From Cyclobacteriaceae bacterium (lineage in GTDB: Bacteria; Bacteroidota; Bacteroidia; Cytophagales; Cyclobacteriaceae): 64,000 bases of DNA. The notes below the pieces were generated by a model that ran no database searches, had not been told where the DNA came from, and worked only from the letters and a program-made list of their open reading frames with translations. Location: assembly GCA_025808415.1 (NCBI GenBank), contig CP075525.1, positions 62,001 through 126,000 on the forward strand, written 5' to 3'. Below are positions 34,022-44,040 of this stretch, piece after piece. Position 1 is the stretch's first letter. Each line of letters opens with the position of its first letter. The position numbers were made by a program, and so were the translations under genes.

Positions 34022-37006
34022 ATGATTGATAAAAAAATTACCATTCTTATAGGGAAAGCTATAAGAGAAGGAAAATACTTAAACATTACTTACAAAAATA
34101 AGAGTGGAGAGATTACACCATTCTGGATTAGCATACAAGACATTAATCCAAATGATGAACTGTATGTACATATGTTTAATGTCACAAAGGACGAACCGCT
34201 TTTAAATAAAAAAATATTTATCTCAGGAATTCAGTCAGCTGAAATTCTGAAATTTTCACACTATGAAGTATCGGAAGATCTAATCAAAAAACTGGAGCAG
34301 GATAAAAGTTTGCAGATATATGATTTTCAGAGGTATGATAATAATATATTGAATTATTACCTCGAATGTTACAAGGCCAATAAAGATCCCTTTCTTCATA
34401 AAGCACATTTAATTCCGGGTTTAGATTTAACAGAACTAGTAAAGAAAACTCCATATCAGTTAACGAATGAGCAACAGAAGCAGATAGTCAAAGAAATCTA
34501 TAGCAATGACTATAACGCATTCTACGATTACGAACTTGCCTTAAGTGAATTCTCAATTGATCTCATGTCGAAGGGAAAATTCGTAATTACATTCAGGAAG
34601 CTAAAGTTTGACCCCGTTCGTAAAACATTGCATGTAGGCCGTAAAACACATTTTAATTCAAACTTCTATATTAAAGGAGTTAAACACACCTTGTCGTATT
34701 ACACCGACTTAAGCCCTTCAGATTTTGAAGCGATGTATGCAAACGGAAAAGAAGAAGCTATCGAACTATTGAGGGGCAATTTTAAAACAGGCGAACTGCT
34801 TAATACCAGGCCTGAAGTAGTCGTTCTGGGATATGCTCAAATAAATATTTCTGGAATTTATGACAGCATAAATGCTGATCAAAGAAATAAAGAAATGGAA
34901 ATTCCCTTAAGAGCATTTTTTCAAAACTCGTCATTGCTCGACAGAAAGAACAGAAAAGAACCCCATATAGTACTGTATGACCGGAATGTGAACATAGATC
35001 AAATTCGCACCATTTATAATGCATTAAAATACCCGATCACTTATGTACAAGGTCCACCTGGTACGGGCAAAACTCAAACTTTACTAAATATTATCGTCAA
35101 TTGCCTGACTAATAATAAGACACTATTAATTTCATCAAACAACAATGTGCCTATTGATGGAATCAAAGACAAATTATACTTAGGAACGTATAGAGATAAA
35201 AAGATTCTCCTTCCTGTAATTAGACTTGGCAATAATAAATATGTGGCCCATGCATTAAAAACAATTAAAGAACTGTATGCCTTTGAAACAAAAGACGTTC
35301 CTAAGGAGGCATTGCTGTTTAATTTAAAAGAAAAGTCAAAAGAGAATAACAAGTTACTACTAGACAAGTTAAAGCAGTATGAAGATAGAATAGACTTAAT
35401 TCAAAATCTGGCATTTGTGAATAGTTTGCTGTCAAAAGGAAGTAATCATTTACTTGAAAAGGAGAAACAGAAACTTGAAGAAAGACTCAATCAAATACCG
35501 GAAATTAAAAACGATGATCTGAACAATATCTATGAAGTAATAAAAGGGAATCATCAATTGCTTCAATTCTTTTACTTTGAGTCATTACGGTGTGTAAAGC
35601 GATTGAAGCACAAAGACTATGCTCCGCTAATTAATATTCTGAATCTTGATGAGGAAAAGAGCCAAGTAAAAGAATTCAATAAATGGATTTCGGATTATGA
35701 TAACATGGTGAAATTTACACGTGTATTCCCTGTCATTCTATCAACCAACATATCTTGTCGCAACCTTGGCAGAAAGTTCAAGTTTGATTTACTGGCCATC
35801 GATGAAGCCGGACAGTGTGATATCGCAACCAGTCTTATTCCCATTTCGAAGTGTAAAAACATGGTTTTAATTGGCGACACCAATCAATTAAAACCCATTA
35901 TAGTTTTTGAAGAAACCAGAAATGAAGAGCTAATGAACCAATTTGGCATTAGTGATCCATACAACTATTACAACAATTCAATTCTTTCTACTTACAAGCG
36001 AATAGACAATATCTCGAGAGATATACTGTTGAGCTATCATTATCGCTGCGGAAAAAAAATTATTAATTATTCAAACATGAGGTTTTATGAGAACAAATTA
36101 AATCTTTCAAAAAATAAAACCATAGGGGAAGTAACGCTGATAGACGTCAACAATGCAAATCATAAGCGTAAAAACTCAGCAATTGAAGAAGCGCTGGAAA
36201 TTGTGAACTACATAAAAGACAACAAATTATCAGATACATTTATTATCACTCCATTCAGAAACCAGGAGGAGGTTTTAAATCACTATTTACAAGAAGCAAA
36301 GGAAAAAGGAGAAATAGAGTCCTCAATAAATTGTGGAACAATTCATAAAGTTCAAGGAAAAGAAAATAGCACCATCATCATCTCGACATCGATCTCAAGT
36401 AATACGGCCCCACGAACATATGATTGGGTAAAGAATAATAGTCAGTTGATTAATGTAGGGGTTACTCGGGCACGAGAAAAATTAGTCGTAGTTGCCGATA
36501 AAAGAGCGATAGATATTTTATCAAGAAAAGACGATGATTTATACGCGCTGATTGATTACGTACAAAAAAATGGAACAACTCAAGTTACCCAAAGCACTGT
36601 AAATAAGTTTACCATTGGGTTCTCGAATAATTCAATATTCGAGGATGAATTTTATAAAACGATGAGCCACTATTGCACGGTGCAAGGCACCAGATTTCGA
36701 AGAAATGTAAAATTGACTGACATATTTCCTGAAGAGATTAACAATTCTGCTGTAAACAAAAAAGAGTTTGATGGTGTCCTTTATGTGGGCAGAGTGCCTA
36801 AAGTATTATTTGAAATTAATGGTGCAGAGCATTATGAAAACAGGAAGCGAATGGAGTCTGATAAGGTTAAGATGCAACTGGTGGAAAGTAAAAACCTTAA
36901 ACTGATCCTTGTTCCTAATCAATATGTTAAGCATTATGAATTTATTCGGGAACTAATGAATAAAATCAAAGGGAGCTCTTATCAAAAAACTTTATTTGAA
37001 ATCTGA
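34022..37006 (+). CDS. SF1 helicase (COG1112-like) with C-terminal nuclease-like domain
   Basis: 994 residues. An N-terminal region of about 330 residues has no recognised motif. The superfamily 1 helicase follows: Walker A GPPGTGKT at 344-351, motif II DEAG at 594-597, motif III GDTNQLKP, motif IV-like LSYHYRCG, motif V TIHKVQGKE and motif VI GVTRAREKL. The last 110 residues (EFDGVLYVG with D917, then FEINGAEHY with E931 and N933) look like a DUF2726/PD-(D/E)xK-type nuclease. Helicase-nuclease fusions of this kind are common in phage defence. It lies 70 bases after the small gene, in the same AT-rich block. Confidence 0.85.
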   Translation: MIDKKITILIGKAIREGKYLNITYKNKSGEITPFWISIQDINPNDELYVHMFNVTKDEPLLNKKIFISGIQSAEILKFSHYEVSEDLIKKLEQDKSLQIYDFQRYDNNILNYYLECYKANKDPFLHKAHLIPGLDLTELVKKTPYQLTNEQQKQIVKEIYSNDYNAFYDYELALSEFSIDLMSKGKFVITFRKLKFDPVRKTLHVGRKTHFNSNFYIKGVKHTLSYYTDLSPSDFEAMYANGKEEAIELLRGNFKTGELLNTRPEVVVLGYAQINISGIYDSINADQRNKEMEIPLRAFFQNSSLLDRKNRKEPHIVLYDRNVNIDQIRTIYNALKYPITYVQGPPGTGKTQTLLNIIVNCLTNNKTLLISSNNNVPIDGIKDKLYLGTYRDKKILLPVIRLGNNKYVAHALKTIKELYAFETKDVPKEALLFNLKEKSKENNKLLLDKLKQYEDRIDLIQNLAFVNSLLSKGSNHLLEKEKQKLEERLNQIPEIKNDDLNNIYEVIKGNHQLLQFFYFESLRCVKRLKHKDYAPLINILNLDEEKSQVKEFNKWISDYDNMVKFTRVFPVILSTNISCRNLGRKFKFDLLAIDEAGQCDIATSLIPISKCKNMVLIGDTNQLKPIIVFEETRNEELMNQFGISDPYNYYNNSILSTYKRIDNISRDILLSYHYRCGKKIINYSNMRFYENKLNLSKNKTIGEVTLIDVNNANHKRKNSAIEEALEIVNYIKDNKLSDTFIITPFRNQEEVLNHYLQEAKEKGEIESSINCGTIHKVQGKENSTIIISTSISSNTAPRTYDWVKNNSQLINVGVTRAREKLVVVADKRAIDILSRKDDDLYALIDYVQKNGTTQVTQSTVNKFTIGFSNNSIFEDEFYKTMSHYCTVQGTRFRRNVKLTDIFPEEINNSAVNKKEFDGVLYVGRVPKVLFEINGAEHYENRKRMESDKVKMQLVESKNLKLILVPNQYVKHYEFIRELMNKIKGSSYQKTLFEI

Positions 37007-37406
37007 TCTTTCACTACACTTTTACATTTGGTGCTCCTTTTAACCAGTAAAAATCAACCCTCATATACCACGCCTTATCTCCCTACCTGCCGTATAAACC
37101 TCACCCGGGATAACATTGAGGTAGTGGTTAGCTAGCCAAATGGCTGGTTTTCTTATCCAATGCCCATGCCTTTGATAAGAAAATTGAAAAATTTATTCAA
37201 TGACCCATTATCGCGATATGGGATAATGACAATTCAACTTCGAACCCTTTGATTGAGTTAACCGGAATTCTTATCTGCTTTGAGGGTAAAACGGGCAATT
37301 AATCGGAAATTTTACCTGTTTTATGATTTTTTAGTATGAAAAATTACCCGCTAAACACCAATTTAATATGAAAAATTACCCAATTTGCTAAAAGTTCATA
37401 ACGTTA
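37007..37406. promoter_or_regulatory. 400-base gap with palindrome and direct repeats upstream of Fic
   Basis: No gene found. It contains a near-palindrome CCCATTATCGCGATATGGG at 37204-37222 with a perfect TATCGCGATA core. It also has two exact copies of TATGAAAAATTACCC at 37335-37349 and 37367-37381, 32 bases apart, and a degenerate third copy overlapping the Fic start codon. The direct repeats look like operators for an autoregulated gene. The DNA shifts from AT-rich back toward the background here, so it is also the right edge of the island. Confidence 0.55.
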
Positions 37407-38885
37407 ATGGGAAAAATTCCCCCCTCAAAAGTCCAGGAAATCATCTTTTCTTCCTCCGAAAAGAAGGCGTCCAGCCAACTAACGGCTTTGCTAAAGCAGG
37501 GGCTTATTAAAAAAATTGCGCCCCGTCTGTACACCTCCAGCCTGAAGGAAGAACCCGCACTCATTATAAAACGAAACTGGTACCGGATTCTGGCTCACCT
37601 GTTTCCGGAAGCATTATTAAGTCATCGAAGTGCCCTTGAATTTAAACCAACCTCAATGGGGCACATCTTCCTTACCTATACCTATACCACAAACGTATCC
37701 CTTCCGGGACTTACTATCCATCTTCTGAAAGGGCCAAAACCAATGGAAGGTGATCAACCTTTTTTTGAAAACCTGTTTGCATCACATGAGGCACGGGCCT
37801 TTCTGGAAAATCTGCAGCAAACAAGAAAGCAAGGAGAGGAATCTAAAAGCTTGCCCGTTTCATTACTGGAAGAACGGCTCGAGGCTATTGTACAGGCCCG
37901 GGGTGAGCAAGGGTTAAATGCCTTGCGCGATAAAGCCAAAAACATTTCTCAGGGCCTGCAGCTGGAGAAAGAATTCAAAAAACTGAATTCGTTAATCAGC
38001 AGTTTACTGGCTACCGGCAACGCCAGAAACCTAACCTCTCCGGTTGCCGTAGCGCGTGCATTGGGTGAGCCTTTTGATCCGGTAAGAATCAATGTATTCG
38101 AAGGTTTGTACGAAGCGTTGGCCGGAAAAGTATTTCCCGAACACAAAACACCAGTCTCGCGCAGTAACTATAACACAGTTGCCTTTTTTGAAAGCTACTT
38201 TTCAAACTACATTGAAGGAACAGAATTTACCATTACCGAAGCAAAGGAAATAATACTTACCCAAACACCTCTGCCCACACGGGATGAAGACTCCCACGAT
38301 ATACTGGGAACGTACCGTATTGTTTCTGATAAAAAGGAGATGGCTGTTTGTCCGGCAAAGGCCGATGAGTTTATTAACCGGATGCGAAACAGGCATGCGG
38401 TACTGTTGCACTCACGCACATCAAAAAAGCCGGGTGAGTTTAAAGACAGAAACAACAGGGCTGGTGATACTGAATTTGTTGACTGGCGTTTGGTTAACGG
38501 CACGCTATTAAAAGGTTTTGACTGGTACACTTTACTAAAAGATCCCTTTGCCAAAGCGGTGTATATGATGTTTTTGGTGAGTGAGGTTCATCCCTTTCTG
38601 GATGGAAATGGGCGACTTGCGCGCGTGATGATGAATGCCGAACTCTCCGCCAAGGGTCTCTCTAAAATTGTTATACCCACTGTATATCGCGAAGACTATA
38701 TGGGAGCATTACGAAAGCTAACACGACAACAAATTGCCGACCCTTATATCAGAATGATGCAAAGAGCCTATGAATTTAGTTCAACACTACTTCAGGAAAA
38801 CATTGATGAAATGGAGCAATACTTAGAGGCTTGTGATGCCTTCAAAGAACCAGGAGAAGGAAAATTAAAATTTGATGCCCGGTAA
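37407..38885 (+). CDS. Fic AMP-transferase fused to an AbiEi-like antitoxin/wHTH domain
   Basis: 492 residues. The N-terminal part (about 1-200) has the AbiEi antitoxin pattern: wHTH LLKQGLIKKIAPRLYT, LSHRSALEFKP, GLTIHLLKGPKPMEGDQPF, then ENLQQTRK. The C-terminal Fic domain has the full active site HPFLDGNGR at 395-403. Upstream is a class II inhibitory motif SNYIEG at 266-271, which in the family blocks ATP binding until relieved. It probably AMPylates (or related NMP transfer) a target under self-inhibition and may bind its own promoter repeats. Codon composition is closer to the genome background than the adjacent island. Confidence 0.88.
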   Translation: MGKIPPSKVQEIIFSSSEKKASSQLTALLKQGLIKKIAPRLYTSSLKEEPALIIKRNWYRILAHLFPEALLSHRSALEFKPTSMGHIFLTYTYTTNVSLPGLTIHLLKGPKPMEGDQPFFENLFASHEARAFLENLQQTRKQGEESKSLPVSLLEERLEAIVQARGEQGLNALRDKAKNISQGLQLEKEFKKLNSLISSLLATGNARNLTSPVAVARALGEPFDPVRINVFEGLYEALAGKVFPEHKTPVSRSNYNTVAFFESYFSNYIEGTEFTITEAKEIILTQTPLPTRDEDSHDILGTYRIVSDKKEMAVCPAKADEFINRMRNRHAVLLHSRTSKKPGEFKDRNNRAGDTEFVDWRLVNGTLLKGFDWYTLLKDPFAKAVYMMFLVSEVHPFLDGNGRLARVMMNAELSAKGLSKIVIPTVYREDYMGALRKLTRQQIADPYIRMMQRAYEFSSTLLQENIDEMEQYLEACDAFKEPGEGKLKFDAR

Positions 38886-38992
38886 CACGGCAATGGGCAC
38901 TACATTCTTTGGTAGCATTGGCATTGCTACTCTCCGGTTTTAAAGTTGTACAATACAGATATAAATTATGATCTTGTATTCTATTTCCCAAC

Positions 38993-41671
38993 ATGCGCCT
39001 CTACGAAAACATACACGTTGAAAACACGGAAGATGTAATTCAAAAACTAAAAACATCGGCAAAAGCCGGTTTATCGGCTGGTGAAGCCAAATCAAGATTA
39101 GCGGAATACGGGCCAAACGAACTGGAAGAGCGGGTAAAGAAGCCCGCCTGGAAAATGCTGCTCGGCCAGTTTATGGAAACCATGGTGGTGATCCTGATTA
39201 TTGCCGCTGTCATTTCCGGTTTTCTGGGAAAAGAGATTGAAACCATTGCCATTGCAGCCATTGTAGTGCTGTTCGCCATTTTAGGTTTTGTGCAGGAATA
39301 CCGGGCTGAAAAAGCCATGGCTGCACTCAAGCAACTTACCGTTCCCTTCGTGCGGGTTATCCGCGATGGCGTAACGGATGAAATCTCTGCCAAAACGCTT
39401 GTGCCCGGAGATATCATTGTGCTGGAAGCCGGTAACATTGTGCCGGCCGATGTACGGTTTATTGAAACCGTAAGCCTGAAAATTCAGGAGGCAGCGTTAA
39501 CGGGTGAGTCAGATCCGGTAGATAAACGATCGCAAGCCATTGGCAAAGCAGACACTTCACTGGGCGACCGGTTTAACATGGCCTACATGGGCACCATTAT
39601 TACCATGGGCCGTGGTAAAGCCGTAGTGGTGCGCACCGGCATGCATACTGAAATCGGAAAGATTGCCAATTTGATTCAGGATGTTGAAAAAGGAAAAACG
39701 CCCCTGCAAAATAAACTCGATCAGCTGGGCAAGTGGTTAGCCATAGCCGGAGGCATAGCCGCAGGTGTAATTCTGGTGGTGGGGTTGCTGCAAGGCGAGC
39801 TGCTATCGGATATGTTTTTGGTGGGCATTAGTGTGGCGGTGGCCGTTATACCGGAAGGTTTACCGGCCGTAGTAACCATTACGCTTGCTTTGGGCGCGCA
39901 AAAAATGCTGAAAAGAAATGCGCTCATTCGAAAGCTCCCTGCGGTAGAAACATTAGGATCGGTTACCGTAATCTGTTCCGATAAAACGGGCACACTAACA
40001 GAAAACAAAATGACGGTAACTACGCTGGAAGCTACTGAAGTGTCGCTCCGGGCCTTTCCGTCTGAAGGCATTGAATTTCCCAACATACAACTCAACTTAC
40101 TTATTGGGTTACTCTGTAACGATGCAGATATCCGGGTAAATGAAGATTCCAAAACCGTTATTGGTGAACCAACCGAAGCGGCTTTGGTTGACGCGGCATT
40201 AAAAGTGGGAATGATCAAGCAGGAATTTGAATTGAAGTTCCCCCGGGTAGGTGAAGTTCCGTTCGACTCCGACCGGATGCGCATGACTACCGTTCACAAA
40301 TTTTCCGGTACTGAAGTCACCATTCCTCAACTGACTGCGCTTGGCCAAACGGAACATGTTGCGTTCATGAAAGGTGCGGTAGACAGTTTGTTGAAAATAT
40401 CCAACTACGTAAAAACAAAAGAAGGAGTAGAGCCCCTGAGTGAGCAATGGGTAAGCCGTATAAAAAATACGCACGATGAACTCGCATCGCATGGAATACG
40501 AATACTAGGGCTGGCCTATCGGGAGTTGAAAGGTACCTATCAGGTAAACGACTCTGTTACCATTGAAGCAGAAGCTGTTTTTTCGGGTATGGTGGGGTTG
40601 ATGGATCCGCCCAGGGCTTCCGTGAAGGCGGATGTAAAAAAATGTATTCAGGCGGGCATCAGGCCAGTAATGATTACGGGCGATTATCCCCTTACCGCCA
40701 TGGCCATTGCCCGCGAACTTGGCCTTCCCACCGAGGCGGGATATCTTACCAGCGAACATCTTAGCGCGATGTCCGACAAGGAGCTGGAAGAAAAGGTGAA
40801 ACAAGTAAGTGTTTTCGCACGGGTTTCGCCTCAGGATAAATTAAAAATTGTAACAGCGTTTCAAAATTTGGGTGAAGTGGTAGCCATGACCGGTGATGGC
40901 GTAAACGATTCGCCCGCGTTGAAAAAAGCAGACATCGGTGTAGCCATGGGCATTACGGGTACAGATGTTTCCAAGGAGGCATCAGATATGGTGTTGCTGG
41001 ATGATAATTTTGCTACCATCGTTACGGCCGTAGAAGAAGGGCGGGCAATTTTTGACAACCTCGTTCGGTTTATTAAGTTTTCCTTGGGCGGCAACCTGGG
41101 AAAAGTGTTGGTGATGCTCTTCGCTCCGTTTATCGGAATATCCATTGCGTTGAGTCCGCTGCAGTTGCTTTACCTGAACTTATTAACCGATGGTTTAATG
41201 GGCCTGGGGTTAGGCATGGAACCTTCAGAAAAAAATAACATGCAACGGCCTCCGCGGTCGGTGAAAGATCCGGTGCTTAATAAACCGGCTGTCATCCATG
41301 TTACCTGGACAGGTTTTTTAATAGGTGCAATTTCATTGGCGGTGGGGTTCTTTTATTTTAATCCTGCTCAGGCTGACGATCCCTATTGGCAAACGATGGT
41401 GTTCGCTACACTAGGCTTTACCCAGATCGGCCATGCCCTTGGCTTACGGGCCTCCGGTTATTCTGTGTTCTCGTTAACGTCCAACATTGTATTTACCATT
41501 GTCATTGCCTTGACGCTGATCCTTCAATTAGTAGTAATCTATGTTCCCTTTTTCGGTGTGTTCTTTTCGCTCGCACCGCTGGCATTTACAGATCTTACGT
41601 TATCGGTTTCATTAGGATTGTTCGTGCTGGTATGTGTTCAACTTGAGCGCAGGTGGTTGAGCAAGGGTTAA
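38993..41671 (+). CDS. Calcium-transporting P-type ATPase
   Basis: 892 residues, P2A-type. Actuator TGES at 170-173, phosphorylated D330 in CSDKTGTLTEN, hinge TGDGVNDSPAL, about ten membrane segments. The M4 motif IPEGLPA and the M6 motif NLLTDGLMGLGLG match the calcium site of SERCA/PMR1-like pumps rather than Na/K pumps. Probably exports Ca2+ (or Mn2+) using ATP at the inner membrane. Length is normal. It stands alone, with a possible hairpin in the 107-base gap before it. Confidence 0.92.
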   Translation: MRLYENIHVENTEDVIQKLKTSAKAGLSAGEAKSRLAEYGPNELEERVKKPAWKMLLGQFMETMVVILIIAAVISGFLGKEIETIAIAAIVVLFAILGFVQEYRAEKAMAALKQLTVPFVRVIRDGVTDEISAKTLVPGDIIVLEAGNIVPADVRFIETVSLKIQEAALTGESDPVDKRSQAIGKADTSLGDRFNMAYMGTIITMGRGKAVVVRTGMHTEIGKIANLIQDVEKGKTPLQNKLDQLGKWLAIAGGIAAGVILVVGLLQGELLSDMFLVGISVAVAVIPEGLPAVVTITLALGAQKMLKRNALIRKLPAVETLGSVTVICSDKTGTLTENKMTVTTLEATEVSLRAFPSEGIEFPNIQLNLLIGLLCNDADIRVNEDSKTVIGEPTEAALVDAALKVGMIKQEFELKFPRVGEVPFDSDRMRMTTVHKFSGTEVTIPQLTALGQTEHVAFMKGAVDSLLKISNYVKTKEGVEPLSEQWVSRIKNTHDELASHGIRILGLAYRELKGTYQVNDSVTIEAEAVFSGMVGLMDPPRASVKADVKKCIQAGIRPVMITGDYPLTAMAIARELGLPTEAGYLTSEHLSAMSDKELEEKVKQVSVFARVSPQDKLKIVTAFQNLGEVVAMTGDGVNDSPALKKADIGVAMGITGTDVSKEASDMVLLDDNFATIVTAVEEGRAIFDNLVRFIKFSLGGNLGKVLVMLFAPFIGISIALSPLQLLYLNLLTDGLMGLGLGMEPSEKNNMQRPPRSVKDPVLNKPAVIHVTWTGFLIGAISLAVGFFYFNPAQADDPYWQTMVFATLGFTQIGHALGLRASGYSVFSLTSNIVFTIVIALTLILQLVVIYVPFFGVFFSLAPLAFTDLTLSVSLGLFVLVCVQLERRWLSKG

Positions 41672-41687
41672 AACAAAAAGTTAAATC

Positions 41688-41860
41688 GTCAATGCGAGGA
41701 ACGTGGAGTGAGTGACTAAGCAATCCGACATTAACACGTCATTGCGAGGAACAACAGAGCAAGTGCATAGGCGTAACGTCCGTTTGCCCGGACGGGCAGG
41801 AGCTATACCACATTACGTATTGTGGGATTGCCTGGCTGTTCGGCTACAGGCTTGACGTTC
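41688..41860. repeat. Dispersed GC-rich intergenic repeat cluster
   Basis: Two near-identical 15-mers GTCAWTGCGAGGAAC (41688-41702 and 41738-41752), a CGTCCG/CGGACG hairpin (41777-41794) and a near-palindrome CCACATTACGTATTGTGG (41808-41825) next to GGGATTGC. This set (TCATTGCGAGGAAC ... CAATCC) is a familiar noncoding repeat type in many bacteria. The 41672-41970 gap holds no gene that I can support. Confidence 0.5.
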
Positions 41861-41970
41861 ACACACAACCAGCGAGGGCGAACAGAAAGAAAATATACAC
41901 TCAGCACCCAACTGTGAGCATAGAGTACATCAAGAATATCTTTATCTTGGCACGCTATACCTAAACACGT

Positions 41971-44022
41971 ATGTTACAACTGAAACGTCCCCTATTGGTT
42001 GTGCTGCTGATCTTTCTTGCTGGTATGGTGTATGCTCAGGAAGAACAGACCCAACCAGTTGACTCCGTTAATCAGGAAGTTGAAATAAAGCTCGCACCGT
42101 ATTTTACACAACCACTAAAAACGACCACCAATTTTATTGTCTCGGTTGATGATCCGCTGCTGTTTCATTTTTCTGCAGGCGCACCGGTATTCCATTTGCT
42201 GCGGGGCCAAACACCCAACCTATCAGTTCCCGCACGAGCCCATTTTTTTACAGCCGGTGTTCGTTCCAACCAGTCACTGCTTATTGTAGATGGTGTACCT
42301 CTGAACCCCCTGACCACATCATCATTTAACTTCAATGCCTTCGAGTTTAGTCGCATCAGTGCCAGCGGAAGTGCAAACACCGCTAACATGTACGGTGGAG
42401 CAGCCGGCAATGGGGTTGTGGTGCTTGAAACGAAAACGGGGGAAGGTGCGGAAAAACCTGAGTTCGAATTTAACGCCTATAGCACAAGAGGTTGGAATGC
42501 TGACACACGGGACTTTGGGCTTCCCGATGATCTGCATCAATGGAATCATTCCTGGTCATTGGCGTATCGACAAGACTTTGGTGCCGTTGATACACGCATT
42601 TCCTATAATTTTTCGCTGCAACCAAAGTTAAGTAATGATGTTGGCGCCCGATTTAGCTATCATAATGCTTCCATCAACACTGGCGTTGATTTAAACAAGT
42701 TAAAGGTAAGACTGGTGCTAAATGATTACTACCAACAGTATAATTCTTCAGATAGTTACCAGGGCCCTGCAGGATTGACCACACAAACCACAACAGGAAA
42801 CCGAAATTTTGCACAAGGCAACATTATGGCTTCGTACGAGGTAATAACCGGGGTGAAACTAACCGCACAATGGGTTTATGCAGAGGTTGATCTAATGAAT
42901 AAAAATGAATTTATCGTTGATAACAACAAAAGCATTGCTCGTAATGAGCTTTTTCAAAAGAGAAATTTTTCAAATGTAGTTGCCGATTGGAGACTCAAGC
43001 CAATAACTGATCTAATATGGTCTGGGTATGCCGGGATGCAATTCAATCATTCCCGCTTTTCTGTTTACGGTTATAATGAAACAACAAGCGGGTCAATTGA
43101 ATTGAGTCATTCGGAACGCTATAAGAATCCGGCATTATTGCTAGGTACCGAAGTGGGTTGGAAAGAAATACTATTTTTCAATTACTCGTATCGCAACGAG
43201 AAACATAGCGCTATTAACGATAGTAGGTCTAACTATACGGTTGGCGCTAATCTGATATTCTCCAACCTGATTAAGCCCTCTTCGAAAGTTCTTACTTTCG
43301 GTAAACTTCGCTTCAGTTATGGAGAGCGTTACTTTATGACTAATCAAAATTTTCCGTTTTCAAGTGCTGTGCGTGAACCGGCACTGCCTGAAAATAAACG
43401 TACCCTGGAAACCGGTTTCGATACAGGGTGGCTTAACAACCGAATTCAGTTCAGTCTTACACATTTTAATGATCTGATCTATGACCGAACGGTAGCATCT
43501 ACCAGCCCTGGTGGCTCGGTAACTTTTGTTAATGTCAAGAATATTACGCAAAAAGGTATTGAACTGATCGCGGGTGCTGTGCCCGTAAAGCGAGAACATA
43601 TTGAACACAACGTTAAATTAATCTGGGGCAACAGTCGCACGCAGATCGGATCTTATGGTGGTGTTCCGGTTGGATCACTAGATATTTCACCCAATCCCGA
43701 TTGGACAGGCAGTATATTCAATCAACTAACCTGGAAAAATCTTTGGCTTAGCGCACTGTTGGACGTAAGTCACGGTGGCGATATACTTTCTTATAGCGGG
43801 GTTCCCCTAATCCTTGATGCCTCCTTCACTAAGTTGCGCGATGTTTCCGTTGGCTCACGTTTGCCGGATTTCGTTACCGAAAGGATTGGATTACGGAATG
43901 CAATGGTATCGCTTACCGGGCGAAATTTATGGATACAGACCAAGCAGGGCTTTGACCGTGAAGCCATGGGGCCGTTTGAATTCCAAAAAAGCATAAGCTT
44001 AAGCCTTAGCCTGGGTATTTAA
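41971..44022 (+). CDS. TonB-dependent outer membrane receptor, SusC-like
   Basis: 683 residues with a signal peptide (ends near VYAQ). The plug domain is recognised by LLIVDGVPLNPLT and MYGGAAGNGVVVLETK, followed by alternating beta strands of a barrel and a C-terminal strand (FQKSISLSLSLGI). It lacks the N-terminal carboxypeptidase-like domain of classic SusC and is shorter than the usual ~1000 residues. No SusD partner is adjacent. It imports an unknown substrate, energised by TonB. It converges on the WD40-caspase gene with 18 bases between stops. Confidence 0.85.
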   Translation: MLQLKRPLLVVLLIFLAGMVYAQEEQTQPVDSVNQEVEIKLAPYFTQPLKTTTNFIVSVDDPLLFHFSAGAPVFHLLRGQTPNLSVPARAHFFTAGVRSNQSLLIVDGVPLNPLTTSSFNFNAFEFSRISASGSANTANMYGGAAGNGVVVLETKTGEGAEKPEFEFNAYSTRGWNADTRDFGLPDDLHQWNHSWSLAYRQDFGAVDTRISYNFSLQPKLSNDVGARFSYHNASINTGVDLNKLKVRLVLNDYYQQYNSSDSYQGPAGLTTQTTTGNRNFAQGNIMASYEVITGVKLTAQWVYAEVDLMNKNEFIVDNNKSIARNELFQKRNFSNVVADWRLKPITDLIWSGYAGMQFNHSRFSVYGYNETTSGSIELSHSERYKNPALLLGTEVGWKEILFFNYSYRNEKHSAINDSRSNYTVGANLIFSNLIKPSSKVLTFGKLRFSYGERYFMTNQNFPFSSAVREPALPENKRTLETGFDTGWLNNRIQFSLTHFNDLIYDRTVASTSPGGSVTFVNVKNITQKGIELIAGAVPVKREHIEHNVKLIWGNSRTQIGSYGGVPVGSLDISPNPDWTGSIFNQLTWKNLWLSALLDVSHGGDILSYSGVPLILDASFTKLRDVSVGSRLPDFVTERIGLRNAMVSLTGRNLWIQTKQGFDREAMGPFEFQKSISLSLSLGI

Positions 44023-44040
44023 AAACCTAACGCGTGATCA

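Noticed and set aside
37335..37381. Start of a CRISPR or iteron array
   Set aside because: Only two exact copies 32 bases apart next to a start codon; operator sites are the simpler reading.
37007..37406. Additional small gene or tRNA before Fic
   Set aside because: No ORF with protein-like pattern and no cloverleaf with the conserved tRNA arm sequences was found.
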